From: Alphaproteobacteria bacterium
GTDB lineage: Bacteria > Pseudomonadota > Alphaproteobacteria > Sphingomonadales > SMXR01
Assembly: GCA_004356215.1 (NCBI GenBank)
Contig: SMXR01000086.1
Location: 1 to 5,885, forward strand
Length of the DNA: 5,885 nt
Reading direction: 5' to 3'
Shown here: positions 1-5,371 of the stretch, in pieces
How the letters are laid out: each line of letters begins with the position of its first letter
How positions within the stretch are numbered: position 1 is the first letter of the stretch
Program-made: the position numbers and the translations under genes
The notes under the pieces: generated by a model
The model's database searches: none
Seen by the model: only the letters and a program-made list of their open reading frames with translations
What the model was told of the DNA's origin: nothing

Positions 1-1187
1 ATCAAATCTCCAATCAATTCAAATTCCGCGACCCCAAAACCCCGGGTTGTTCCGGCTGGCGAGCCGATGCGAATCCCTGACGCGATAAAGGGTTTTTCCG
101 GATCAAATGGTACGGCGTTTCTATTACAGGTTATCGATGCCCGCTCCAGCGCTTCATCAGCGGCCTTGCCGGTCAGCCCCTTGGGGCGAAGATCTATCAA
201 CGACAAATGAGTGTCGGTGCCGCCCGAGACGACATCAAACCCATTGGCCTTCAACCGGGCCGCCAGCGCCTTGGAATTGGCCACCACATTTTTCGAATAT
301 TCCTTGAACTCGGGCTGCAGGTTTTCACCGAACCCGACCGCCTTTGCGGCGATGGCATGCATCAAGGGTCCGCCCTGAAGCCCCGGGAAAACTGCCGAAT
401 TTATTTTTTTACCCAAATCAGTATCGATACTCAGGATCATGCCGCCACGGGGGCCCCGGAGGGTCTTGTGGGTGGTGGTTGTGACCACATGGGCATGGCG
501 CATCGGGCTGGGATGCACGCCCCCGGCCACGAGCCCGGCGAAGTGAGCCATATCAACCACCAGAAGGGCACCAACCTTATCGGCGATCTCGCGGAACGTT
601 TTAAAATCGATCTCTCTGGGATACGCTGAACCGCCGGCGATGATCAATTTCGGCGAATGCTTTTTGGCCAAGCCTTCAACCTCGTCAAAATCAATCAGGT
701 GGGTGTCGCGCCGTACCCCGTACTGAATGGAATTGAACCATTTGCCCGATTGCGACGGCGGAGCGCCGTGGGTCAAATGGCCACCGGCAGCCAGCGACAT
801 GCCCAAAATGGTATCACCGGGCTGCAGCAGCGCCATCATCACCGCGCCGTTGGCCTGGGCGCCGGAATGGGGCTGGACATTGATGTAGGCGCAATCAAAC
901 AGCTCTTTGGCGCGCTCGATCGCCAGGGTTTCCGCCACATCGACGCTTTCACAACCCTGGTAATAACGCCTGCCGGGATAGCCTTCTGCGTATTTGTTGG
1001 TTAGCGGCGAGCCCAACGCCTCCAAAACCGCCTTCGAGACGATGTTTTCCGAGGCAATCAGCTCGATCTGGGCCTTTTCGCGGTTAATTTCACCCTGGAT
1101 CGCCGCATAAACCTCCGGGTCTGCGTCCTTGAGGGCAGATCCAAAAAATTGATGCAAATGCTCATTTTTTTCCATGCCGCGGGCCAT
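1..1187 (-). CDS. glyA: Serine hydroxymethyltransferase, 3' end cut off by the window
   Basis: PLP enzyme of the cytoplasm that interconverts serine plus tetrahydrofolate with glycine plus 5,10-methylene-tetrahydrofolate, the main source of one-carbon units. The minus strand reads open through 395 codons with no frameshift. Family landmarks in order, numbered from the ATG at 1187: ELIASEN (42-48), LTNKYAEGYPGRRYY (62-76), HSGAQAN (107-113), the cofactor-binding VVDMAHFAGLVAGG (210-223), and the PLP lysine K241 in TTTTHKTLRGPRGG. The arginine segment SGIRIGSPAGTTRGFG (370-385) lies near the edge. By comparison with E. coli GlyA, about 33 C-terminal residues lie outside the window. Two in-frame ATGs are possible, at 1187 and 1175. 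AAGGA overlapping the first ATG sits 11 nt before the second and slightly favours 1175, which would remove the N-terminal MARG. The gene begins 2 nt after the rpiB stop, so co-transcription and probably coupled translation are likely. Confidence 0.97.
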   Translation of the reverse strand, partial: MARGMEKNEHLHQFFGSALKDADPEVYAAIQGEINREKAQIELIASENIVSKAVLEALGSPLTNKYAEGYPGRRYYQGCESVDVAETLAIERAKELFDCAYINVQPHSGAQANGAVMMALLQPGDTILGMSLAAGGHLTHGAPPSQSGKWFNSIQYGVRRDTHLIDFDEVEGLAKKHSPKLIIAGGSAYPREIDFKTFREIADKVGALLVVDMAHFAGLVAGGVHPSPMRHAHVVTTTTHKTLRGPRGGMILSIDTDLGKKINSAVFPGLQGGPLMHAIAAKAVGFGENLQPEFKEYSKNVVANSKALAARLKANGFDVVSGGTDTHLSLIDLRPKGLTGKAADEALERASITCNRNAVPFDPEKPFIASGIRIGSPAGTTRGFGVAEFELIGDL

Positions 1188-1189
1188 CC

Positions 1190-1648
1190 TTAAATTTTTT
1201 CCACCCTGGCGGTATGCCGGCCACCTTCAAAGGGGGTTTTAATAAAACGCCCGAGGCAGGCCAGCGCGGTGCCCTTTTCAATAAAACGTTCGCCCAGAAC
1301 CAGGACATTGGCATCGGTGTGGGCGCGGGCCACCTCAGCCATCTCGGGGGAGGTACACAAGGCCGCGCGGATGCCCTTATGGCGGTTGGCCACCATACTG
1401 ATCCCGATGCCCGAACCGCACACCAGAACGCCCCAGTCGGCCTCACCTTTTTCAATGGCTTCGGCGACTGCGTGGCCAAAATCCGGATAATCAACCGAAT
1501 CCGGGCTATTGGTTCCGCAATCAAGGATTTCAAAATTGCGTTCCTGCAAAACCCCTTTCAGCGTGGTTTTCAGCTCAAAACCCGCATGATCACAGCCTAT
1601 AGCCACCGTTTTTCCATGCATTATCGACAATCCATTGTTGCTTGGCAC
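1190..1648 (-). CDS. rpiB: Ribose-5-phosphate isomerase B (RpiB/LacAB family)
   Basis: Interconverts ribose 5-phosphate and ribulose 5-phosphate in the non-oxidative pentose phosphate pathway (cytoplasm). From the GTG at 1648 it is 152 aa, close to the usual 140-155. Visible family signatures: the N-terminal strand and phosphate-binding GCDHAG with D20-H21, DYPDFG (53-58), the catalytic-cysteine loop VCGSGIG with C77, the RAHTDANVLVLG block with H110, and the C-terminal FEGGRHTARV with R144, H145 and R148. Start choice: GTG at 1648 has AGGG nine bases upstream. The alternative ATG at 1621 (giving MHGKTVAIG) matches the usual N-terminus of the family better but has no clear ribosome binding site. 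Immediately followed by glyA, a pairing I recall as common in alphaproteobacteria. LacA/LacB-type galactose-6-phosphate isomerases are related, but the glyA linkage and the single-subunit form favour RpiB. Confidence 0.95.
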   Translation of the reverse strand: MPSNNGLSIMHGKTVAIGCDHAGFELKTTLKGVLQERNFEILDCGTNSPDSVDYPDFGHAVAEAIEKGEADWGVLVCGSGIGISMVANRHKGIRAALCTSPEMAEVARAHTDANVLVLGERFIEKGTALACLGRFIKTPFEGGRHTARVEKI

Positions 1649-1657
1649 AGAAATTAT

Positions 1658-1661
1658 CCCT
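1658..1661 (-). promoter_or_regulatory. Ribosome binding site of rpiB (decides a GTG start)
   Basis: AGGG on the minus strand, with a 9-nt spacer to the GTG at 1648. The in-frame ATG at 1621 has only a weak TGGA upstream. This supports the GTG start, although the protein alignment would also tolerate the ATG. Confidence 0.5.
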
Positions 1662-1755
1662 GAATCCGGCCAATTTTCGCCTGGAACAGCACACTATATT
1701 TTTGACTTGCTGCAACACCCCGGGCAGTTTTGAAAGTTTTTTCCTCTTACCACAT

Positions 1756-1774
1756 CTTGGCCTGCTCCGCCAAG
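1756..1774. repeat. Perfect 6-bp GC-rich inverted repeat (hairpin or binding site)
   Basis: CTTGGC, then a 7-base loop, then GCCAAG. It is the only GC-rich hairpin in this intergenic region. No T-run follows it on either strand, so it is not an intrinsic terminator. It could be a protein-binding site or a fold in the 5' leader of either divergent transcript. The match is short enough that chance is possible. Confidence 0.35.
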
Positions 1775-1952
1775 CACATACAATGGATTGTGAAAGTTTA
1801 TTATTTTTGGGGAAAAATGGCGGAAATCCTTGAAAATATTCTTTTTTTATAAATGTTGGTTCAAATATGGTAAATTTTAGCCAGTAAGTTTAGTAAAAAT
1901 TAAGGTTTTAGCTTCATAAGAAAGTATAAAGTAATTAAAAGTCTTTATATGT

Positions 1953-1958
1953 GGGAAG
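1953..1958 (+). promoter_or_regulatory. Ribosome binding site of mucR (decides the start)
   Basis: GGGAAG with an 8-nt spacer to the ATG at 1967. The upstream in-frame ATG at 1949 overlaps this site and has no ribosome binding site of its own, so 1967 is the better start. Confidence 0.7.
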
Positions 1959-1966
1959 TAAAACAT

Positions 1967-2395
1967 ATGGACATTGACAAAAAAGAACCCGTTGGCGACA
2001 ACATTCTGGAACTGGCAACCAAGATTGTCTCTGGGTATGTTTCGAAGAATCCGGTTTCTTCCGCGGAACTTCCTGAAATTATCCAGTCGGTTCATAAAAC
2101 GCTTATTGCCCTGTCCAAAACCGAGAGGTCAAAGCTGATCACCCAGAAGCCTGCGGTGGCCACCGAAGACTCAATCACCGAGGATTATATTATTTGCCTG
2201 GAAGATGGCAAAAAGCTGAAAATGCTCAAGCGCCACTTGCGCTCCAAGTTTGGCCTCACCCCCGATCAATACCGCGCCAAATGGAACCTGCCGCCGTCCT
2301 ACCCGATGGTGGCTCCGGGCTATGCCATCAAGCGTTCACAGCTTGCCAAGGAAATTGGCCTCGGGCGAAAACCCACCTACCTCGATAAAAAATAA
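1967..2395 (+). CDS. mucR: MucR/Ros-family transcriptional regulator
   Basis: DNA-binding global regulator found in alphaproteobacteria. Relatives control exopolysaccharide, motility, cell cycle or virulence genes by binding A+T-rich sites, often as H-NS-like oligomers. From the ATG at 1967 it is 142 aa, the usual size. The N-terminal half (about 12-50, LELATKIVSGYV...LPEIIQSVHKTL) is the conserved helical oligomerisation region. The C-terminal half (72-134) is the Ros-type DNA-binding domain: DYIICLEDGKKLKMLKRHL, then LTPDQYRAKWNLP, YPMVAPGYA, and LAKEIGLGRKP. Oddity: of the four Ros metal-ligand positions only C77 and H90 are standard. The second cysteine is D80, and no histidine occupies the last position (K94/F95). 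Non-canonical ligands are known in this family, and some homologues fold without zinc. The upstream A+T-rich region suggests autoregulation. Which genes this copy controls cannot be told from the window. Confidence 0.95.
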   Translation: MDIDKKEPVGDNILELATKIVSGYVSKNPVSSAELPEIIQSVHKTLIALSKTERSKLITQKPAVATEDSITEDYIICLEDGKKLKMLKRHLRSKFGLTPDQYRAKWNLPPSYPMVAPGYAIKRSQLAKEIGLGRKPTYLDKK

Positions 2396-2409
2396 TCAGT
2401 TTTGGAATT

Positions 2410-3627
2410 TCAAGCTGCGCGCCGAAGCTTCAGGCGCTCCCAGATCAGTGCCAGCGCCTCAACCAAATCATCCATCATCGCATCCGTGTGCATCGGCCCC
2501 GGGGTCAGGCGCAGTCGTTCGCTGCCTTTGGGAACGGTCGGGTAGTTGATCGGCTGGACATAGATACTGAAATCTTTCAGCAAGGCATCGGTCACCTCCT
2601 TGCACAAACGCGGATCGCCAACCAAAATCGGAACGATGTGCGATTGCGACGGCATCACCGGCAGGTTATGGGCGTCAAGCATGTCTTTCAAAGCGGCCAC
2701 CCGTTCCCTTTGGGCCTTCCGTTCAACGTCACTTTCTTTCAAGTGGCGTACGCTGGCCAAGGCGCCCGCGGCCAGGACAGGTGAAAGGGAGGTGGTAAAA
2801 ATAAACCCCGGAGCATAGGAGCGGACCATATCAACCAGGCTTTTCGACCCGGCAATGTACCCGCCCATAACGCCAAATGCTTTTGCCAGCGTTCCTTCAA
2901 TCACGGTGATCCGGTCCAACAGGCCGCGTTCTTCGGCAATGCCGCCACCGCGCGGGCCATAGAGGCCAACCGCGTGGACTTCATCGAGATAGGTGATGGC
3001 GCCAAATTCGTCTGCCAGGTCACAAAATTCTTCTATCGGCGCGATGTCGCCGTCCATTGAATAGACCGATTCAAAAGCAATCAACTTGGGCACATCCGGT
3101 TTGGTTTCGCCCAGCAGGAAGCGCAAATGTTCAGGATCGTTGTGCCGGAAAATATGCCGTTCCGCCTTGGACCCGCGGATCCCCTGGATCATTGAGGCAT
3201 GGTTAAGGGCATCGGAAAACACCACACAGCCGGGCAGCGCCATCGCCATGGTGGACAGGGTCGCTGAATTGGAAATGTAACCCGATGTAAACAAAAGGCC
3301 GGCTTCCTTCCTGTGCAGGTCGGCCAATTCGGCTTCCAGCAAAACATGATAATGATTGGTGCCGGCAATGTTGCGGGTGCCGCCAGAGCCTGCGCCGCAT
3401 TCGTCCAGGGCCTGGTGCATGGCCGCCAGCACTTTTTCATTCTGGCCCATGCCCAGATAGTCATTGGAACACCAAACGATAACCGGCCGCTGGTCGCTGG
3501 TGGTGAAATGCTGGGCCTTGGGAAAATTTCCGCAACTACGCATAATATCATTGAAAACGCGGTACCGCCCCTCGGCTTTCACCCGGGCAATCGCGTCGCT
3601 AAAATGCTTTTCGTACTCAAAAGCCAT
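2410..3627 (-). CDS. hemA: 5-aminolevulinate synthase (Shemin/C4 pathway)
   Basis: Condenses glycine with succinyl-CoA to 5-aminolevulinate, the first and usually limiting step of heme (and, where present, bacteriochlorophyll or corrinoid) synthesis. PLP enzyme of the alpha-oxoamine synthase group. At 405 aa it matches the alphaproteobacterial enzymes (about 400-410). Landmarks: substrate segment VWCSNDYLGMG (51-61), GSGGTRNIAGT (80-90), PLP-stacking H143 in SDALNHASMIQG, cofactor-nitrogen-binding D215 in YLDEVHAVGLYG, the Schiff-base lysine K249 in EGTLAKAFGVMGGYIAG, and the ALAS-type C-terminal block INYPTVPKGSERLRLTPGPMH (360-380). TRNIAGT and the YPTVP motif separate it from KBL and BioF relatives. 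AGGG lies 5 nt before the ATG. The promoter carries an FNR/FixK-type box and TATAAT, so induction at low oxygen is likely. The gene ends 14 nt from the convergent mucR stop. Confidence 0.98.
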   Translation of the reverse strand: MAFEYEKHFSDAIARVKAEGRYRVFNDIMRSCGNFPKAQHFTTSDQRPVIVWCSNDYLGMGQNEKVLAAMHQALDECGAGSGGTRNIAGTNHYHVLLEAELADLHRKEAGLLFTSGYISNSATLSTMAMALPGCVVFSDALNHASMIQGIRGSKAERHIFRHNDPEHLRFLLGETKPDVPKLIAFESVYSMDGDIAPIEEFCDLADEFGAITYLDEVHAVGLYGPRGGGIAEERGLLDRITVIEGTLAKAFGVMGGYIAGSKSLVDMVRSYAPGFIFTTSLSPVLAAGALASVRHLKESDVERKAQRERVAALKDMLDAHNLPVMPSQSHIVPILVGDPRLCKEVTDALLKDFSIYVQPINYPTVPKGSERLRLTPGPMHTDAMMDDLVEALALIWERLKLRRAA

Positions 3628-3645
3628 TTTTTCCCTTTCACCCTC

Positions 3646-3651
3646 ATTATA
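3646..3651 (-). promoter_or_regulatory. -10 element of the hemA promoter
   Basis: Perfect TATAAT on the minus strand. The predicted start site is near 3639, giving a leader of about 12 nt that still contains the AAAGGG ribosome binding site. The hexamer 17 bp upstream (AAAATT) is a poor -35, as expected for an activator-dependent promoter. The start site is inferred from spacing only. Confidence 0.65.
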
Positions 3652-3673
3652 CGTTTATAGCGCGGGGGAATTT

Positions 3674-3687
3674 TTGATTTAAATCAA
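3674..3687. promoter_or_regulatory. FNR/FixK-type box upstream of hemA
   Basis: TTGATTTAAATCAA is an exact match to the FNR-family consensus TTGAT-N4-ATCAA and a perfect palindrome, extending to 16 bp with flanking T and A (3673-3688). Its centre, 3680.5, is 41.5 bp upstream of the start site predicted from the TATAAT at 3646-3651, which is the classic class II activator position. Low-oxygen control of hemA by FnrL or FixK-type proteins is known in other alphaproteobacteria such as Rhodobacter. That this copy is used is inference. The gene on the other side (the MarR regulator) ends here, so hemA is the only adjacent target. Confidence 0.8.
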
Positions 3688-3803
3688 ACGTCTTCCAGCC
3701 ATCTCTCTTGGCCAACACTTACCGGCAATAAGACCCCAAAACAATAAAAAACTGACCGGATCATAAAAAAATTATAAGGAAGTTTTTCAGGATTTTGAAA
3801 ATA

Positions 3804-4325
3804 TTAGTCCTGACGTGAGGGGTTGACCAACTGCTGGGCCCAGAACTGGTCCCACACTTCCAGCACCTTACCTGAGGTTTGAATCTCTTCAAATTCGAGC
3901 GGACAACTGGTCAGAATTTTTTCGATATCATCATCAAAAAGGTCGGTGATGATCTTGCGCACCCGATGCCCTTTTACGGTCAGCGAAACCCGTGCCGAGC
4001 GCTTGTCATGCCGGGCTTGTTCTTGCGCAACATAGCCAAGGTTTACCAGTTTTTTTAAATTATAAGAGACATTCGAGCCCAGGTAAAAACCGCGGGTTTT
4101 AAGCTCACCAACCTTAATTTCATGTTCGCCTAGATTATAAAGCAAAAGCCCTTGAACCGATGTGATGTCGGTGATGCCGGCCTCAGTTAAAGCAAGGTGA
4201 ATCAGATCGTGCAGTTTTTGATGGAGCCGCTCAAGAAGGGTAATGCTTTTGCTAAACTCAGCCTTGGCTTCTTCCGGCGAAACCTCGTGCCCTAAACCGG
4301 AAGTGATATGGTCAACTTTGCTCAT
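3804..4325 (-). CDS. MarR-family winged-helix transcriptional regulator, LdtR-like
   Basis: A 173-aa cytoplasmic DNA-binding protein. It has the MarR layout: long N-terminal helix for dimerisation (about 18-50), helix-turn-helix with recognition helix around 70-97 (KVGELKTRGFYLGSNVSYNL), the basic wing about 103-117 (ARHDKRSARVSLT), and C-terminal dimer helices (120-165). The strings LLLYNLG and GFYLGSNVSYNLKKLV closely resemble LdtR-type regulators of Rhizobiales, which in Liberibacter control an L,D-transpeptidase gene and stress tolerance. That assignment is from memory of the family, and the target here is unknown. A GAGGG ribosome binding site lies 9 nt before the ATG, inside a perfect 19-bp inverted repeat, suggesting autorepression. 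It lies 138 nt downstream of mmsB in the same direction. Whether it controls the valine genes or only itself cannot be decided. Confidence 0.88.
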   Translation of the reverse strand: MSKVDHITSGLGHEVSPEEAKAEFSKSITLLERLHQKLHDLIHLALTEAGITDITSVQGLLLYNLGEHEIKVGELKTRGFYLGSNVSYNLKKLVNLGYVAQEQARHDKRSARVSLTVKGHRVRKIITDLFDDDIEKILTSCPLEFEEIQTSGKVLEVWDQFWAQQLVNPSRQD

Positions 4326-4327
4326 GG

Positions 4328-4346
4328 AATTGTACCCTCTACAATT
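4328..4346. promoter_or_regulatory. Perfect 19-bp inverted repeat, candidate operator of the MarR gene
   Basis: On the minus strand AATTGTA-GAGGG-TACAATT, with perfect 7-bp arms and a 5-bp centre, ending 2 nt before the start codon. The centre is the ribosome binding site itself. The size and symmetry suit a MarR dimer, and occupancy would block expression of its own gene. The same sequence in the mRNA could form a weak A+U hairpin with the ribosome binding site in its loop. Both readings are inference from position and symmetry. Confidence 0.65.
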
Positions 4347-4367
4347 TGTCCCCCAGGATGACGCGGC

Positions 4368-4373
4368 ATAATA
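4368..4373 (-). promoter_or_regulatory. Possible -10 element of the MarR gene
   Basis: TATTAT on the minus strand, 5 of 6 to consensus, would give a start site near 4361 and place the 19-bp palindrome in the early transcribed region. The only -35-like hexamer, TTGTAA at 4393-4398, is 19 bp away, so the call is weak. Confidence 0.35.
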
Positions 4374-4408
4374 TGAAACAAAGCTTCAAAAATTACAAAT
4401 GCTAAAAA

Positions 4409-4423
4409 TTCCACAATATGGAA
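4409..4423. repeat. Second small inverted repeat upstream of the MarR gene
   Basis: TTCCA-CAATA-TGGAA, with 5-bp perfect arms and the same 5-bp centre length as the larger palindrome 62 bp away. The flanking AATT-like bases are similar, but the arms differ. It may be a secondary site or chance in A+T-rich DNA. Confidence 0.3.
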
Positions 4424-4463
4424 ATTATATTTCGTTCCCTTCAGCGGGCTTTTTGATGGTGGC

Positions 4464-5354
4464 TTAAATATCCTGGTTTACCATTTTAAAAATTCCTGAA
4501 AAATCAAGGTTGCCATGCCCCTTTTCAGATAGCTCGGAATAAAGCGCCTCAGACAAGGCCCCTAACGGGGTGCTGGCTTCGGTGGCTTTTGCCGCGGTTT
4601 TGGCCAGACGCAAATCCTTCAGCATCATGTCGGCGGCAAAGCCGGGCTGGTAATCACGGTTGGCGGGAGAGCCTGGCACCGGTCCCGGAACCGGACAGTA
4701 GGTATCAAGCGACCAGCACCGCCCGGAAGAGGTTGAGGCGACATCAAACAAGACCTGGTCATCAAGGCCCAACCTGCGGCCAAGGGCAAATGCCTCGGAG
4801 GTGCCAATCATTGAGATGGCAAGAAGCATGTTGTTGCAAATTTTAACCGCTTCGCCATTGCCGGCGCCGCCGCAATGAAAAATTTTGCCGCCCATCGGCT
4901 TCAGGATTTTTTCCGCCTTCTGGAATGCGCCCTTGGTGCCGCCGACCATAAACGTCAATGTCGCCGCCTCAGCGCCACCGACCCCGCCGGAAACCGGGGC
5001 GTCGACCATCTCGAACCCGGCTTCGGTGGCCGCCGCATTGATGTCGCGCGCGGTGGCAACGTCGATGGTAGAACAATCAATCAGTAGAGTCCCGGCATCA
5101 GCCTTGGCCAAAATCCCGTCATCATTCAGGTAAACCGCGCGGCTGTGCTTGCCTTCGGGCACCATAGTGACCACCACCTCAACCCCGCTGGCGGCCTCGC
5201 TGACGGTTGCCGCGGGGGCCATTCCGGCTTCCACGCCATGGTCCAGGGCCGCTGCCGAAAGGTCAAAGGCCTTGACTTCATGGCCCGCTTTGATGAGGTT
5301 TTTTGCCATCGGCATGCCCATGTTGCCGAGCCCGATAAAACCGATTTTTGCCAT
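4464..5354 (-). CDS. mmsB: 3-hydroxyisobutyrate dehydrogenase
   Basis: Oxidises 3-hydroxyisobutyrate to methylmalonate semialdehyde in valine degradation, in the cytoplasm. At 296 aa it has the standard length. N-terminal Rossmann fold with GFIGLGNMG (5-13) and an aspartate, D31, at the end of the second strand, which indicates NAD+ rather than NADP+. Substrate-binding signature DAPVSGGVGGAEA (118-130). Catalytic lysine K171 in GNGEAVKICNNM. C-terminal helical domain with GFAADMMLKDLRLA (238-251). The insert VPGPVPGSPANRDYQPGF (222-239) is typical of true 3-hydroxyisobutyrate dehydrogenases and argues against tartronate semialdehyde reductase or other family members. AGGAG (5362-5366) lies 7 nt before the ATG and 17 nt separate it from the upstream hydrolase stop, so the two are co-transcribed. 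No clear intrinsic terminator follows. Confidence 0.97.
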   Translation of the reverse strand: MAKIGFIGLGNMGMPMAKNLIKAGHEVKAFDLSAAALDHGVEAGMAPAATVSEAASGVEVVVTMVPEGKHSRAVYLNDDGILAKADAGTLLIDCSTIDVATARDINAAATEAGFEMVDAPVSGGVGGAEAATLTFMVGGTKGAFQKAEKILKPMGGKIFHCGGAGNGEAVKICNNMLLAISMIGTSEAFALGRRLGLDDQVLFDVASTSSGRCWSLDTYCPVPGPVPGSPANRDYQPGFAADMMLKDLRLAKTAAKATEASTPLGALSEALYSELSEKGHGNLDFSGIFKMVNQDI

Positions 5355-5371
5355 GTTTTTTCTCCTGATCC

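Larger units (their letters stand above)
1649..1952. other. Divergent rpiB/mucR intergenic region, strongly A+T rich on the mucR side
   Basis: About 300 bases between the two divergent starts, with no convincing gene. A 63-codon plus-strand reading frame at 1642-1833 has no family resemblance and overlaps the rpiB start. The right part is extremely A+T rich: 24 G/C among the 120 bases 1831-1950, against roughly even composition in the neighbouring genes. It has many TpA steps and A or T runs. Both promoters should lie here. On the minus strand TATAGT and GATAAT hexamers occur before rpiB, and on the plus strand TATAAA occurs at 1925-1930, but none has a good -35 partner, so I do not call specific promoters. 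MucR family members bind A+T-rich DNA with TpA steps and commonly repress their own gene, which fits this composition. Confidence 0.6.

Noticed and set aside
207..1004. Plus-strand open frames of 115-140 codons
   Set aside because: They lie opposite glyA, whose minus-strand frame is intact over 395 codons with all family motifs; the plus-strand translations resemble no family.
1214..1663. Plus-strand open frame of 149 codons
   Set aside because: It is antisense to rpiB, which has complete family signatures. No ribosome binding site or recognisable domain.
1642..1833. 63-codon plus-strand frame at the rpiB upstream edge
   Set aside because: No convincing ribosome binding site, no family resemblance, overlaps the rpiB start. 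Not supported as a small gene.
3738..3801. Possible terminators after the MarR gene (TTTTCA-N6-TGAAAA at 3784-3801, and a 3-bp stem followed by a T-run further on)
   Set aside because: The first stem is all A/T except one pair per arm and is not directly followed by a T-run. The second stem is only 3 bp. Neither meets the usual terminator pattern.
4440..4460. CCC-N6-GGG next to a T-run between mmsB and the MarR gene
   Set aside because: The stem is only 3 bp, and the T-run lies on the plus strand, the wrong side for terminating mmsB.
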